Positions 39,318 through 46,868 of a stretch of 64,000 nucleotides of DNA are shown here, piece after piece. Where the stretch lies: the NCBI RefSeq assembly GCF_023276375.1, contig NZ_JALLPK010000003.1:62001-126000 (forward strand), given 5' to 3'. Each line of letters starts with the position of its first letter. Within the stretch, counting starts at the first letter, position 1. Under the pieces are notes generated by a model. That model did not search any database. It worked only from the letters and a program-made list of their open reading frames with translations, and was not told the DNA's origin. Origin of the DNA: Halocatena marina (lineage in GTDB: Archaea > Halobacteriota > Halobacteria > Halobacteriales > Haloarculaceae). Position numbers and translations under genes: made by a program.

Positions 39318-41102
39318 TTAGTCGGGAATGGCGACTCCGTCACCCAACCAGATTCCAACTGGATCAGGAGCGGGCGTTTCAGGATTACTCAACCAGTCAA
39401 GATAGAGTGTACTATTGATCACTCCGACGTGACTGAATGCTTGGGGGAAATTCCCCCGATGCATGCTGTCATCATCTGCAAGGTCGATCTCTTCAGCTAA
39501 CAGCCCGAGTGGACTGACATACTCGAGAAGGTTCTCGAAGTGTTCCTGAGCCTCTCTGACCTGCCCAGAGAGTGCGAGCACGTCAACAAGCCAGAATGAA
39601 CAGAGTGTGAATGTGCCTTCGTCACCTGACAGCCCATCCTCTCCGTTGTAGCGGCGGACGAACCCCTCCTCTGTTTCGAGTTCCCGTCGAATGGCCGCAA
39701 TCGTCCCTTGGATGCGGTCGTCATCGAAGGGGAGAAACCCAACTATCGGAATCAGTAGTGCCGTTGCATCAAGTGCATCACCGTCGAACGCACGAGTGAA
39801 CGTATTCCGTTCCTCGTCGAATCCTCGGTCAAGGATGGTCGTCCGAATGCGGTCACGGACGTTTCGCCAGCGGTCAAGTGGAGCGTCCCAGTCACTCTGC
39901 TCGGCCAGTGCGATAGCACGGTCAAGTGCTGTCCAGCACATTATCTTCGAGTGGACGAAGTGACGTGGCTGACTTCGAACCTCCCAAATACCGCTATCAG
40001 GCTGCTCCCAAATCTCTGTTACGTAATCAACAATATCACTGTATGCACGCCAATCATTCTCGCCGAGTTCCCAGCCGTGATGGACGGCGACCGCCACTGC
40101 GAGAACGAGTTCGCGTTCTTCAAGGTCAACCTCGCCGTGAAGTCCGTATAATGGCTGAATTTCGCCAGGTGGCATTCGACAGAGCTCTAGGAACCATTCG
40201 AAGTAGTCACCTGCCTCCTGAAGATGTCCCATTTGCGTGAGTGCTTGTACGGTGAAAGCAGCATCACGCGGCCAGCTATAGCGATAGTCCCAGTTCCGGA
40301 CGCCGCCGATCTCCTCGGGCAGAGAAGTGGTCGGAGCTGCCGCAATGGCGCCAGTCTCGGTGTGCGTCAGTAGCTTGAGGACGAGCGCCGAGCGGATGAC
40401 GAGATCGTTCCAAGAACTGTCGAAAACGCCGTTGAATGTCTGCGTCTCATCGTTGTTGTGCGTCCACTCTCGCCAGTACGAGATCGTTCGTTCAAGTGCT
40501 TGCTCGCATCCTGTGGCGCCTGGTGAGGAAACGTCACCATGCGTCAGGACGAGCCATCGGCTCTCGTCCGTGTTGAGCTGAATGGTTGCGGTCGCACTCA
40601 TCGAATCAGTTTCCGTTTGGAGGTCGATCTCGCTCGAGAGGGTGAGTTGTTGGCCACCACCTCTTGAGATAATATCGGCATCGTTAGAAGACACCTCCAT
40701 GTCCGCCAGCCCGTAATTGTGCCGTGGAGCGAAGTCGATCTTGAGATTGACCGTCCCGTCAGTGCATTTGATCTTGCGATAGAGAGCCCGACATGGCTCC
40801 TCTATCTCGTCCTCGGTTGGTGGCATGAAATCGGTTATCTGAACTGTACCATCGTCGGTTCTGAACTCGGTTTGCAAGACGTTCGTTCGGAAAAGATACC
40901 TTTGTTCAGTTTCGAACGCTCTGACTGGGCTGATTCGAAAATGACCACCTCGATTGGCGTCGAGGATAGCTGCAAAGACGCTTGGTGATTCGACGTGCGG
41001 CAATGGATACCACTCGATTGCGCCACCCGGATTAACGAGCGCACAGGTCTCCAAGTTCCCAATAATTCCATATGATTCAATCGGTGGGTATTTATCCATC
41101 AT
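39318..41102 (-). CDS. GH15 glucoamylase/trehalase-like enzyme with internal deletion
   Basis: A 594-residue glycoside hydrolase family 15 protein: N-terminal beta domain (1-240; SYGIIGNLETCALV) and an (alpha/alpha)6 barrel with NWDYRYSWPRDAAF (270-283) and the general-acid region PDSGIWEV (E374). Compared with the family, the segment after VDLEEREL (about 332) jumps directly to VLAVAVAVHHGW, missing ~32 residues that normally contain the GYRGS-PVR-GNAA-Q motif lining the active site. The frame is intact, so it is expressed as a full chain, but activity is doubtful. ATG 41102 is chosen for the GGAGG upstream and the MDKYPPIESYG family start. It would cleave alpha-glucans or trehalose-like sugars in the cytoplasm; no signal peptide. 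Confidence 0.85.
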   Translation of the reverse strand: MMDKYPPIESYGIIGNLETCALVNPGGAIEWYPLPHVESPSVFAAILDANRGGHFRISPVRAFETEQRYLFRTNVLQTEFRTDDGTVQITDFMPPTEDEIEEPCRALYRKIKCTDGTVNLKIDFAPRHNYGLADMEVSSNDADIISRGGGQQLTLSSEIDLQTETDSMSATATIQLNTDESRWLVLTHGDVSSPGATGCEQALERTISYWREWTHNNDETQTFNGVFDSSWNDLVIRSALVLKLLTHTETGAIAAAPTTSLPEEIGGVRNWDYRYSWPRDAAFTVQALTQMGHLQEAGDYFEWFLELCRMPPGEIQPLYGLHGEVDLEERELVLAVAVAVHHGWELGENDWRAYSDIVDYVTEIWEQPDSGIWEVRSQPRHFVHSKIMCWTALDRAIALAEQSDWDAPLDRWRNVRDRIRTTILDRGFDEERNTFTRAFDGDALDATALLIPIVGFLPFDDDRIQGTIAAIRRELETEEGFVRRYNGEDGLSGDEGTFTLCSFWLVDVLALSGQVREAQEHFENLLEYVSPLGLLAEEIDLADDDSMHRGNFPQAFSHVGVINSTLYLDWLSNPETPAPDPVGIWLGDGVAIPD

Positions 41103-41796
41103 TGGCGAGCCTCCCTCCCCGGCTGGCTTGGTTCTCAATGAACTGCACAGAGTAGATTGGTAGCGAGACAAAGCGAATCATATTTCACAGTACGGTGGCT
41201 GTGAGCATATCGGTTCGGAATGTGGAGGTAGATGAATATTTGGCTCCGAACATTTTACTGTGAAAGTGCGAGAGGAACGTCGAGAATAGCCAGTCTGGAA
41301 CTTCCTCGCACATCAGGAAGTGCCATACTGCTCGGTCTTCTCGGCCAGCAACGAGTATAGTTCCTAATACCCCAGCTGCGATTCACGTCCGACGCGGATG
41401 GCGACGAGATTGTCTTTGCGAATGGGAATCCATCTGTCTCTCGAAACAACCAGGGGACAGACACTGGACGAGACACCGACGGGAGAGAACGACGGATGGA
41501 AGCCAAGTAGGTGGTAAACGAGCAGCGTACCGAGCCGGAGTGAGCAGTCCCGGGCGGGCACGATACAACCGGAAAGACGATCCAGAAGCGATATACCACT
41601 TTCAGTGATCCGAGTTGCCATTGCACTAAGAGCGAAGGGCACGGTCCCTCCCTCTATGCGTATTGGCGCGAAGACGATACGCTTCACTCGGGATACGTCG
41701 GGAAACCTGTTTCTCCCGAGAACACGTGACGGACCATACACCGGATTTGTCTGACTAGTGGTAGGTATTATAGTAACGGGTGTGGTGGAGACTGGC
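41103..41796. other. Intergenic region
   Basis: Roughly 700 bases with no coding region I can support. Long minus-strand frames (41255-41626, 41364-41945) lack motifs and have a basic, Ser/Arg-rich composition unlike halophile proteins. The segment just upstream of 41102 is probably the GH15 promoter region. Confidence 0.35.
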
Positions 41797-41979
41797 ATGG
41801 AATCTGCCCTTCCGGATGATTTACCCGTTGATACGGAGAAGTTACTGACGTGGGAGACGGAGTACTGGAAGTGTGGAGAGCAAACGCCGGTTGTGTGGGC
41901 TCGTGACGATCCGCTTGATACACCGATCGGCAGTGTGCTCGCCAATTACGAGACGCCCGTCACTCGGGTCTACAAGTAA
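41797..41979 (+). CDS. Small acidic hypothetical protein
   Basis: A 60-residue ORF from ATG 41797 beginning MESALPDDLPVDTEKLLTWE, with one Cys and ending NYETPVTRVYK. Acidic and well matched to halophile composition; not a family I recognise. An upstream ATG at 41758 would add 13 hydrophobic residues. It stands alone and is convergent with the halocyanin gene. Confidence 0.45.
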   Translation: MESALPDDLPVDTEKLLTWETEYWKCGEQTPVVWARDDPLDTPIGSVLANYETPVTRVYK

Positions 41980-42065
41980 GACACTAGATAAAAAGGTGTA
42001 AGGGAAGTCTGCAAGCATTGTGATGTCTATCAAGACAATCAACGATTGGGTAGTGACCAAAGTGG

Positions 42066-42605
42066 TTATCCAGAGAAATTGCTGTACGAAACCGCTTTCT
42101 GATCGACGATGGTCTGGCTCTCGGGGACCTTTCCGTCGGGCGGCATACTGCCTTCGGCGGGGCCGCCAGGCTCGCCGACGACGATCCGACCAACCATGCC
42201 GAGGCTCTTGTGAGGGATACAGAAGTAGTCGTACGTCCCTGTCGTCTTGAATGTATGCTCGAAGGTTGCTCCCTGCTTGTTCAGAATTCCGCTGTCCCAT
42301 GATTTGGCGCCATCAGGAATGCGGGTGACTGATGCACCTCCAGTTCCCTTTTTGTATGCTGTCGCAGAGTGGCTTCCGTTGTCGATCTCGAACGTAATTG
42401 TTTCACCAGATTCGACGAAGAGTCCAATCGGATCGAAGTAATAGGTGCTCCCTTCCGTGACCATCAGAACCGTGTTCGTGGCCTCGTTCGATGGTGTACC
42501 TGTTTCCTCACTTGCGTCAGGATTCGAACTACTACACCCAGCGAATCCGGTTAGCCAAGCGGTTGCAGCAAAGCCAGTGGTCTTCAGTATCTGTCGACGC
42601 TCCAT
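42066..42605 (-). CDS. Halocyanin-like copper protein (Tat lipoprotein)
   Basis: A 179-residue extracellular blue-copper domain protein. The N-terminus has a twin-arginine signal (MERRQILKTTGFAATAW) and lipobox GFAGC, so it is exported folded and lipid-anchored. The cupredoxin domain carries His in NGSHSATAY and the C-terminal Cys-His-Met ligand loop YFCIPHKSLGMVG. ATG 42605 is chosen because the Tat signal begins there; the upstream extension to 42695 is unneeded. It probably shuttles electrons, and it lies upstream of the divergent bd oxidase. Confidence 0.9.
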   Translation of the reverse strand: MERRQILKTTGFAATAWLTGFAGCSSSNPDASEETGTPSNEATNTVLMVTEGSTYYFDPIGLFVESGETITFEIDNGSHSATAYKKGTGGASVTRIPDGAKSWDSGILNKQGATFEHTFKTTGTYDYFCIPHKSLGMVGRIVVGEPGGPAEGSMPPDGKVPESQTIVDQKAVSYSNFSG

Positions 42606-42838
42606 AACCAAGTTTTGGGGACTCAGTGATAGACCACTTTGGCGGAATCCCGGTCGATGGGAATCCGCCATCAGATTGACTGTCACTCCGTCCAATCATC
42701 TACTGATGGCAACGTCAGTCACCTACGCTCGTCGGTTCTGGCGTCCAAGTAAATCCGAACGACGATGCTCATCAGGTCCGCGATGGAAACCCCTCATTTC
42801 AACCTCACAGGTGGGGGGTACCGGAGGGTTGTACGGCG

Positions 42839-44272
42839 GTGGTGTCGATGGTTGATCCGGTCATCGCGAGCCGACTCCAGTTTGCGATCACCACCATCGT
42901 CCACATCATCTTCCCCGTGATGAGCATGGGGCTTGCGCCCTTCCTCATCTACTTCACGTGGAAAGAGATCCGGACGGAACGACCGCTCTACGAGCAACTG
43001 CGCCGGTTCTGGACGCGGATCTTCGCGGTGAGTTTTGTCGTCGGTACAGTTACCGGACTGATCCTCGAGTTCGAATTTGGGACGAACTTCGCGGCTTTTT
43101 CGACAACCGCCGGAGAGCTCTTCGGCGGCCCGCTCGCTCTTGAAGGGATGATGGCGTTCATGCTTGAAGCGACGTTCCTCGGAATCTTCGTCTTCGGTCG
43201 TGACCGTGTCTCTGACCGACTTTACTTCCTGTCAAGTATTGCTGTCGGCCTCGGCACGTGGCTCTCGGCTGTCTGGATCCTCATCGCAAACTCTTGGATG
43301 CAGACCCCTCGCGGGTTCGAAATCGTCGTCGAAAATGGCAACCGCGTCGTGAAACTTACTGACCCACTGGCGGCGTACTTCAATCCGCGATTCTCCTATA
43401 TGTTCGTCCACATGCAGAATTCAGCTGTCGAGTCGGTTGCACTCTTCATGGCTGGCGTCGCCGCTTACTATGTCTTCCGGCATCATGTCTGGGGCTACTC
43501 CATCGAACACATCAGTTTCTGGGAGAAAACGCTCAAGATCGCGCTTGTCGCGTTAATCATCACAGCGCCACTCCAAGTCCTGCACGGGGACGCCTACGCT
43601 CGACACGTCTACGAAACCCAGCCCCAGAAGTTCGCCGCGATGGAAGCCGTCTGGGAAACCGATTCGTACGTCCCCGAATACATCGTCGCATTCCCGACAA
43701 ATGTGAATGATCTGCTGAACCCCCAGACCAAGGATCTCTTCGGGATCGGTATTCCGGGTGGTGCCTCATGGCTCGCAAGCGGGGGTGAACCTCAGGCGAC
43801 GATACGCGGACTTGAATCGTTCTCGACGGAAGCCCCGCCAGTCGCAATCGTCTTCTGGGCGTTTCGCATCATGGTCGCGCTTGGGTTCTGGTTCATCCTG
43901 CTGGCGTTCTGGGGCACGTACCGCTGGTGGCGTGGGGAACTGTTCAAGGATGACCTCCTCCACAAAGCGTTAATGGGATCGTCACTCCTCGGGTTTGTCG
44001 CCGTCGAGGTCGGGTGGATCGTCACCGAGGTTGGCCGCCAGCCGTGGGTCATCCAGGGCGTCATGAAGACCGCAGACGGCGTGTCATCCGGCTTGACGAG
44101 TGGCGAAGCGACGTTCACCCTCCTCGGGTTCGTCACCGGCTATGCACTGCTGCTTGGACTGTACACCTACGTCGTCGGCCGCATCATCAGGGCAGGACCA
44201 CCTGCGGGTGACGACCTCGAGAGTACGTCCGAGCCACCATCAGCGGATCCGGAGGTGACCACAAGTGATTGA
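42839..44272 (+). CDS. cydA: Cytochrome bd oxidase subunit I
   Basis: A 477-residue membrane subunit I (nine-helix family) carrying hemes b558, b595 and d. Visible are the N-terminal RLQFAITTIVHIIFPVMSMG with the heme b595 His, LEGMMAFMLEATFLG with the conserved Glu, HMQNSAVES, the Q-loop region and the diagnostic GWIVTEVGRQPW. The Q-loop is short, as in CIO-type and archaeal enzymes. The start could be GTG/ATG 42839 or ATG 42848 (MVDPVIAS). It overlaps cydB by eight bases. A fragment of its 5' end lies inverted at 38755-38896. Confidence 0.92.
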   Translation: MVSMVDPVIASRLQFAITTIVHIIFPVMSMGLAPFLIYFTWKEIRTERPLYEQLRRFWTRIFAVSFVVGTVTGLILEFEFGTNFAAFSTTAGELFGGPLALEGMMAFMLEATFLGIFVFGRDRVSDRLYFLSSIAVGLGTWLSAVWILIANSWMQTPRGFEIVVENGNRVVKLTDPLAAYFNPRFSYMFVHMQNSAVESVALFMAGVAAYYVFRHHVWGYSIEHISFWEKTLKIALVALIITAPLQVLHGDAYARHVYETQPQKFAAMEAVWETDSYVPEYIVAFPTNVNDLLNPQTKDLFGIGIPGGASWLASGGEPQATIRGLESFSTEAPPVAIVFWAFRIMVALGFWFILLAFWGTYRWWRGELFKDDLLHKALMGSSLLGFVAVEVGWIVTEVGRQPWVIQGVMKTADGVSSGLTSGEATFTLLGFVTGYALLLGLYTYVVGRIIRAGPPAGDDLESTSEPPSADPEVTTSD

Positions 44273-45269
44273 GATCGGATTGCTGGCCACAGATCCGCTG
44301 TTCGGACTGCCGCTCCCAGAGCTCTGGTTTGCACTCCTGTTTTTCATCTTCGGGATGTTTCTCTTTCTCGATGGCTTCGACTTCGGCGTCGGGATTCTCT
44401 TCGCCACCCGTGACGACGAGCACGAGAAAGAGCAACTCCTCGCAGCTGTGGGCCCGTTCTGGGATGGCAATGAGGTCTGGCTCGTCGTCTTCGGTGGAGC
44501 ACTGTTCGCCGCCTTCCCCGCCGTGTATGCGAATCTGTTCAGCCGATATTATCTGTTGATGTTTGCGATCCTCGCCGCGTTAGGGCTGCGGGGACTCGCG
44601 CCGGAGATGTACGAAGAACGTGACGACAACCAATGGCAGCGGTTCTGGGGCTACGCGTTCATCGTTGGGAGCACGACGACGCCGTTTCTACTCGGCGTGT
44701 TCGTGATGAACTGGCTCCTCGGGTTGTCCACACTCGTTACAGTACAAGGACTACTCGCTGGGGTAACGGTCGTCGCACTGACTGTCGTCGACGGCGCGGC
44801 ATTCCTCGGCTTGAAGACGCGGGGATCACTCCGAGATGACGCACAGACGTACGGTATCCGAGCTGCGATCAGCTATCTTGTCCTTACGGGCCTCACGCTG
44901 GGGCTCGTCTACGTGACCACCCCAAGCCTGCGTGCCTCATTCCAGTCACCAGTCGTAGTCGTCCTCGTCCTCGTGACCGGGAGCCTGACAGCCGGCTACA
45001 TCGTCGCGTCTCGCAACCAACGATATTATGTAGCCTTCGCGACCGCGGCCGGACTCGTCTTTGCGCTCGTCGCACTGCTCGCGGCACTCATGTTCCCGCT
45101 TATCGATCGAGCGGCTGAGCTGACAATTCGCGATGCCATCATATCGACGCTGCCGCTCAATCTTATGACGATCATGGCGAGTGTGCTACTCCCGCTGGTG
45201 CTCGTCTATTTCGCTATTCTCTATTCCGCGTTCAGCGGTCCAATCGAGGGCGAGGAAACCTATGGATGA
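44265..45269 (+). CDS. cydB: Cytochrome bd oxidase subunit II
   Basis: A 334-residue partner subunit with eight or so helices: LPELWFALLFFIFGMFLFLDGFDFGVG (shown split: LPELWFALLFF, FLDGFDFGVG) and GPFWDGNEVWLVVFGGALFAAFP are the CydB hallmarks. It starts at a GTG overlapping cydA, implying coupled translation, and ends overlapping a 29-codon ORF. The oxidase reduces oxygen with quinol at high affinity, suited to microaerobic brine. Confidence 0.92.
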   Translation: MIEIGLLATDPLFGLPLPELWFALLFFIFGMFLFLDGFDFGVGILFATRDDEHEKEQLLAAVGPFWDGNEVWLVVFGGALFAAFPAVYANLFSRYYLLMFAILAALGLRGLAPEMYEERDDNQWQRFWGYAFIVGSTTTPFLLGVFVMNWLLGLSTLVTVQGLLAGVTVVALTVVDGAAFLGLKTRGSLRDDAQTYGIRAAISYLVLTGLTLGLVYVTTPSLRASFQSPVVVVLVLVTGSLTAGYIVASRNQRYYVAFATAAGLVFALVALLAALMFPLIDRAAELTIRDAIISTLPLNLMTIMASVLLPLVLVYFAILYSAFSGPIEGEETYG

Positions 45270-45351
45270 GCGACAGACAATTCCGGAATCCACACCACGG
45301 TCAGGTTCGACCACTCTCAAGGATAATCAGCAAACAACCTCACTCAATTAG
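45262..45351 (+). CDS. 29-residue ORF overlapping cydB
   Basis: ATG 45262 overlaps the last eight bases of cydB; the ORF reads MDERQTIPESTPRSGS and ends TSLN, six bases before the ATG of the next small gene. It is polar with no membrane helix, so it is not an obvious CydX. The tight overlap on both sides suggests either translated coupling or a leader. Low confidence as a stable protein. Confidence 0.35.
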   Translation: MDERQTIPESTPRSGSTTLKDNQQTTSLN

Positions 45352-45357
45352 GCACGA

Positions 45358-45573
45358 ATGACTACTCAAGCTCAATCCGGGATGAAACCGCATCTTGCAT
45401 CGCGAATCGTCGTAACGTGGGTCGAACTCACACTCGGTGGACTCGTCGGAGGCATTCTTGGTACGTCACTTGGAGGTCCTCCTGGACTCATCATCTATTT
45501 CATTACAACCCTCGTGTCAGTCGGTATCGTCTTCTACAACGTCAATCAGCTCATCCAACAATGGATTGAATGA
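45358..45573 (+). CDS. Small membrane protein in the cyd operon
   Basis: A 71-residue protein with two hydrophobic stretches (about 17-40, GGLVGGILGTSLGG; and 44-62, LIIYFITTLVSVGIVFY) and a polar C-terminus QLIQQWIE. It follows cydB by 88 bases in a compact run, as do small accessory subunits (CydX/CydS) in bacteria, though there is no sequence match I can claim. Candidate assembly or accessory subunit. Confidence 0.6.
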   Translation: MTTQAQSGMKPHLASRIVVTWVELTLGGLVGGILGTSLGGPPGLIIYFITTLVSVGIVFYNVNQLIQQWIE

Positions 45574-45638
45574 CGGTGGGAACACGACTGTGAATAACGA
45601 TCGAATGGGGTTTGATAAGGGTACTCTGACGTTTCAGT

Positions 45639-46155
45639 AGGTCTTCAATGACCAAATTCCTAGGATGTGTCCCGCATCGGTCCATGCTCCATCTGAATCA
45701 TAGCTGATGAGGCGGCCGTCGTTCGTTCCGGTCAGGAGATTCCCGTCGACAGCCGTCCACGCGAGGACGACCTCGTCGGGCTCACCGGGATACGAAACTG
45801 TCTCGAACGTCTCGTCGGTATCCGTCGACCCTACTAGTATCGCGTCGGAATCATTCCCCCGCTCCAGGTTCCCGGTGAGCTGCGAGCGGTGGCCACGTAG
45901 AGACGACCATCGAGCACGAACTCTTCGCGGAAGTACTAATGATCAAGGTCCGTGTCGAGACGCGTCCAGGACAGCCCAGCATCGTCTGTTCGGTAGAGTC
46001 CATCACCGGAAGGGGCGATGTACTCATCTGGACCGAGAACGAGGACGTGATGGACGTCCTCGTAGATTCCGTCGTGACGCTCGGTCTACATTCACCCTGG
46101 TCATCGCTAACGTGGACGCCTCCGATCCCGACGCCAGCAATCACGCGATCGGGCA
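45639..46155 (-). pseudogene. BNR/YCF48-like beta-propeller remnant
   Basis: Minus-strand frames show Asp-box-like repeats: VIAGVGIGGVHVSDDQG, GLYRTDDAGLSWTRLDTD, then FREEFVLDGRLYVATARS, and TFETVSYPGEPDEVVLAWTAVDG-type text ending IWSLKTY with stop near 45639. Repeated S-x-D-x-G-x-x-W motifs are typical of sialidase/photosystem-stability-like propellers, common in haloarchaea. Stops and shifts (near 45935, 46060) break it and the N-terminal half is absent, replaced by the plus-strand fragment at 46195. Confidence 0.65.
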
Positions 46156-46194
46156 TCTATCGGGCACACACCGAGACCCCGCTCATAGGCCTTG

Positions 46195-46405
46195 TTACGG
46201 CGGCGTGGCGTATGCCACTCGTCTCGGTCGGTCGCCAACTTGGCGGGAATTCGTTGAAGAATTTCGTGAGAACGACGTCGACATCGGTCTCGTGAACCAG
46301 CCGATCGAGACACTGGATGAAGACGATTGGATGGTCGAGATGATGGTGTTCGCCGATGTTGAGCAACTGAGCGATTACCTCACCCCCAGCCAGTGCGCCA
46401 AGTGA
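46195..46405 (+). other. Possible gene fragment of unknown family
   Basis: The plus-strand frame ends PTWREFVEEFRENDVDIGLV then QPIETLDEDDWMVEMMVFAD and SDYLTPSQCAK. Its acidic composition looks like the true C-terminus of a halophile protein, but no start is present upstream and the sequence before it belongs to the propeller remnant. An alternative minus-strand frame (46157-46447) is also open. Unresolved. Confidence 0.3.
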
Positions 46406-46623
46406 CTCTTGACGTTTCTCGTCGCGGATCGCGACGAGAATCATCATATAGTACCTACTATACGAATTTTAAATTTCGGGCCCTAAGATTTTCTGGACTC
46501 TCCAAGAATTCCAAAAAGCTATGAGCGAACGAACAAGCACAGTACCCGAGTTCGCATGTAACATAATGACCCTTTGGCGTGTTGGTGCCGTGTTGTAAGG
46601 ACCAAACAGTGTTGAATCAAAGC

Positions 46624-46842
46624 CTAAGCGAACTGCTCGAGCATTGGTTGAGAGGACTCACGACAGAACAACGCCCGAACGAGCGGATCTCTCTCGTATT
46701 TTTGAGATTCACTGTGCTTGCTATCCGTCTCGTGGAGCATTCTTTCGACAGGAAGCGTTCGAACGAGATCGATAAGCGTCGATGCTGTTTCGAGCTGTGT
46801 GTCTATGTCATCGAATCCGTTCAGAATAGCTGTCTCAGTCAT
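46624..46842 (-). pseudogene. Transposase N-terminal fragment (IS5/IS1182-like)
   Basis: A 72-codon frame, LIDLVRTLPVERMLHETDSKHS followed by KYERDPLVRALF, resembles the helical N-terminus of a haloarchaeal transposase (LIDLVR-LPIERML-ETDSKHS). The catalytic domain is missing and the frame ends near 46624. It lies directly downstream of the MMPL gene on the same strand. Family assignment is from memory of the pattern. Confidence 0.5.
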
Positions 46843-46868
46843 CGAATTCCACGAAAAATGGAGTGTGC

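Noticed and set aside
41364-41945. 193-codon minus-strand ORF in the gap between GH15 and halocyanin
   Set aside because: Ser/Arg/Val-rich with no motif and overlapping a better plus-strand ORF. Its composition differs from halophile proteins.
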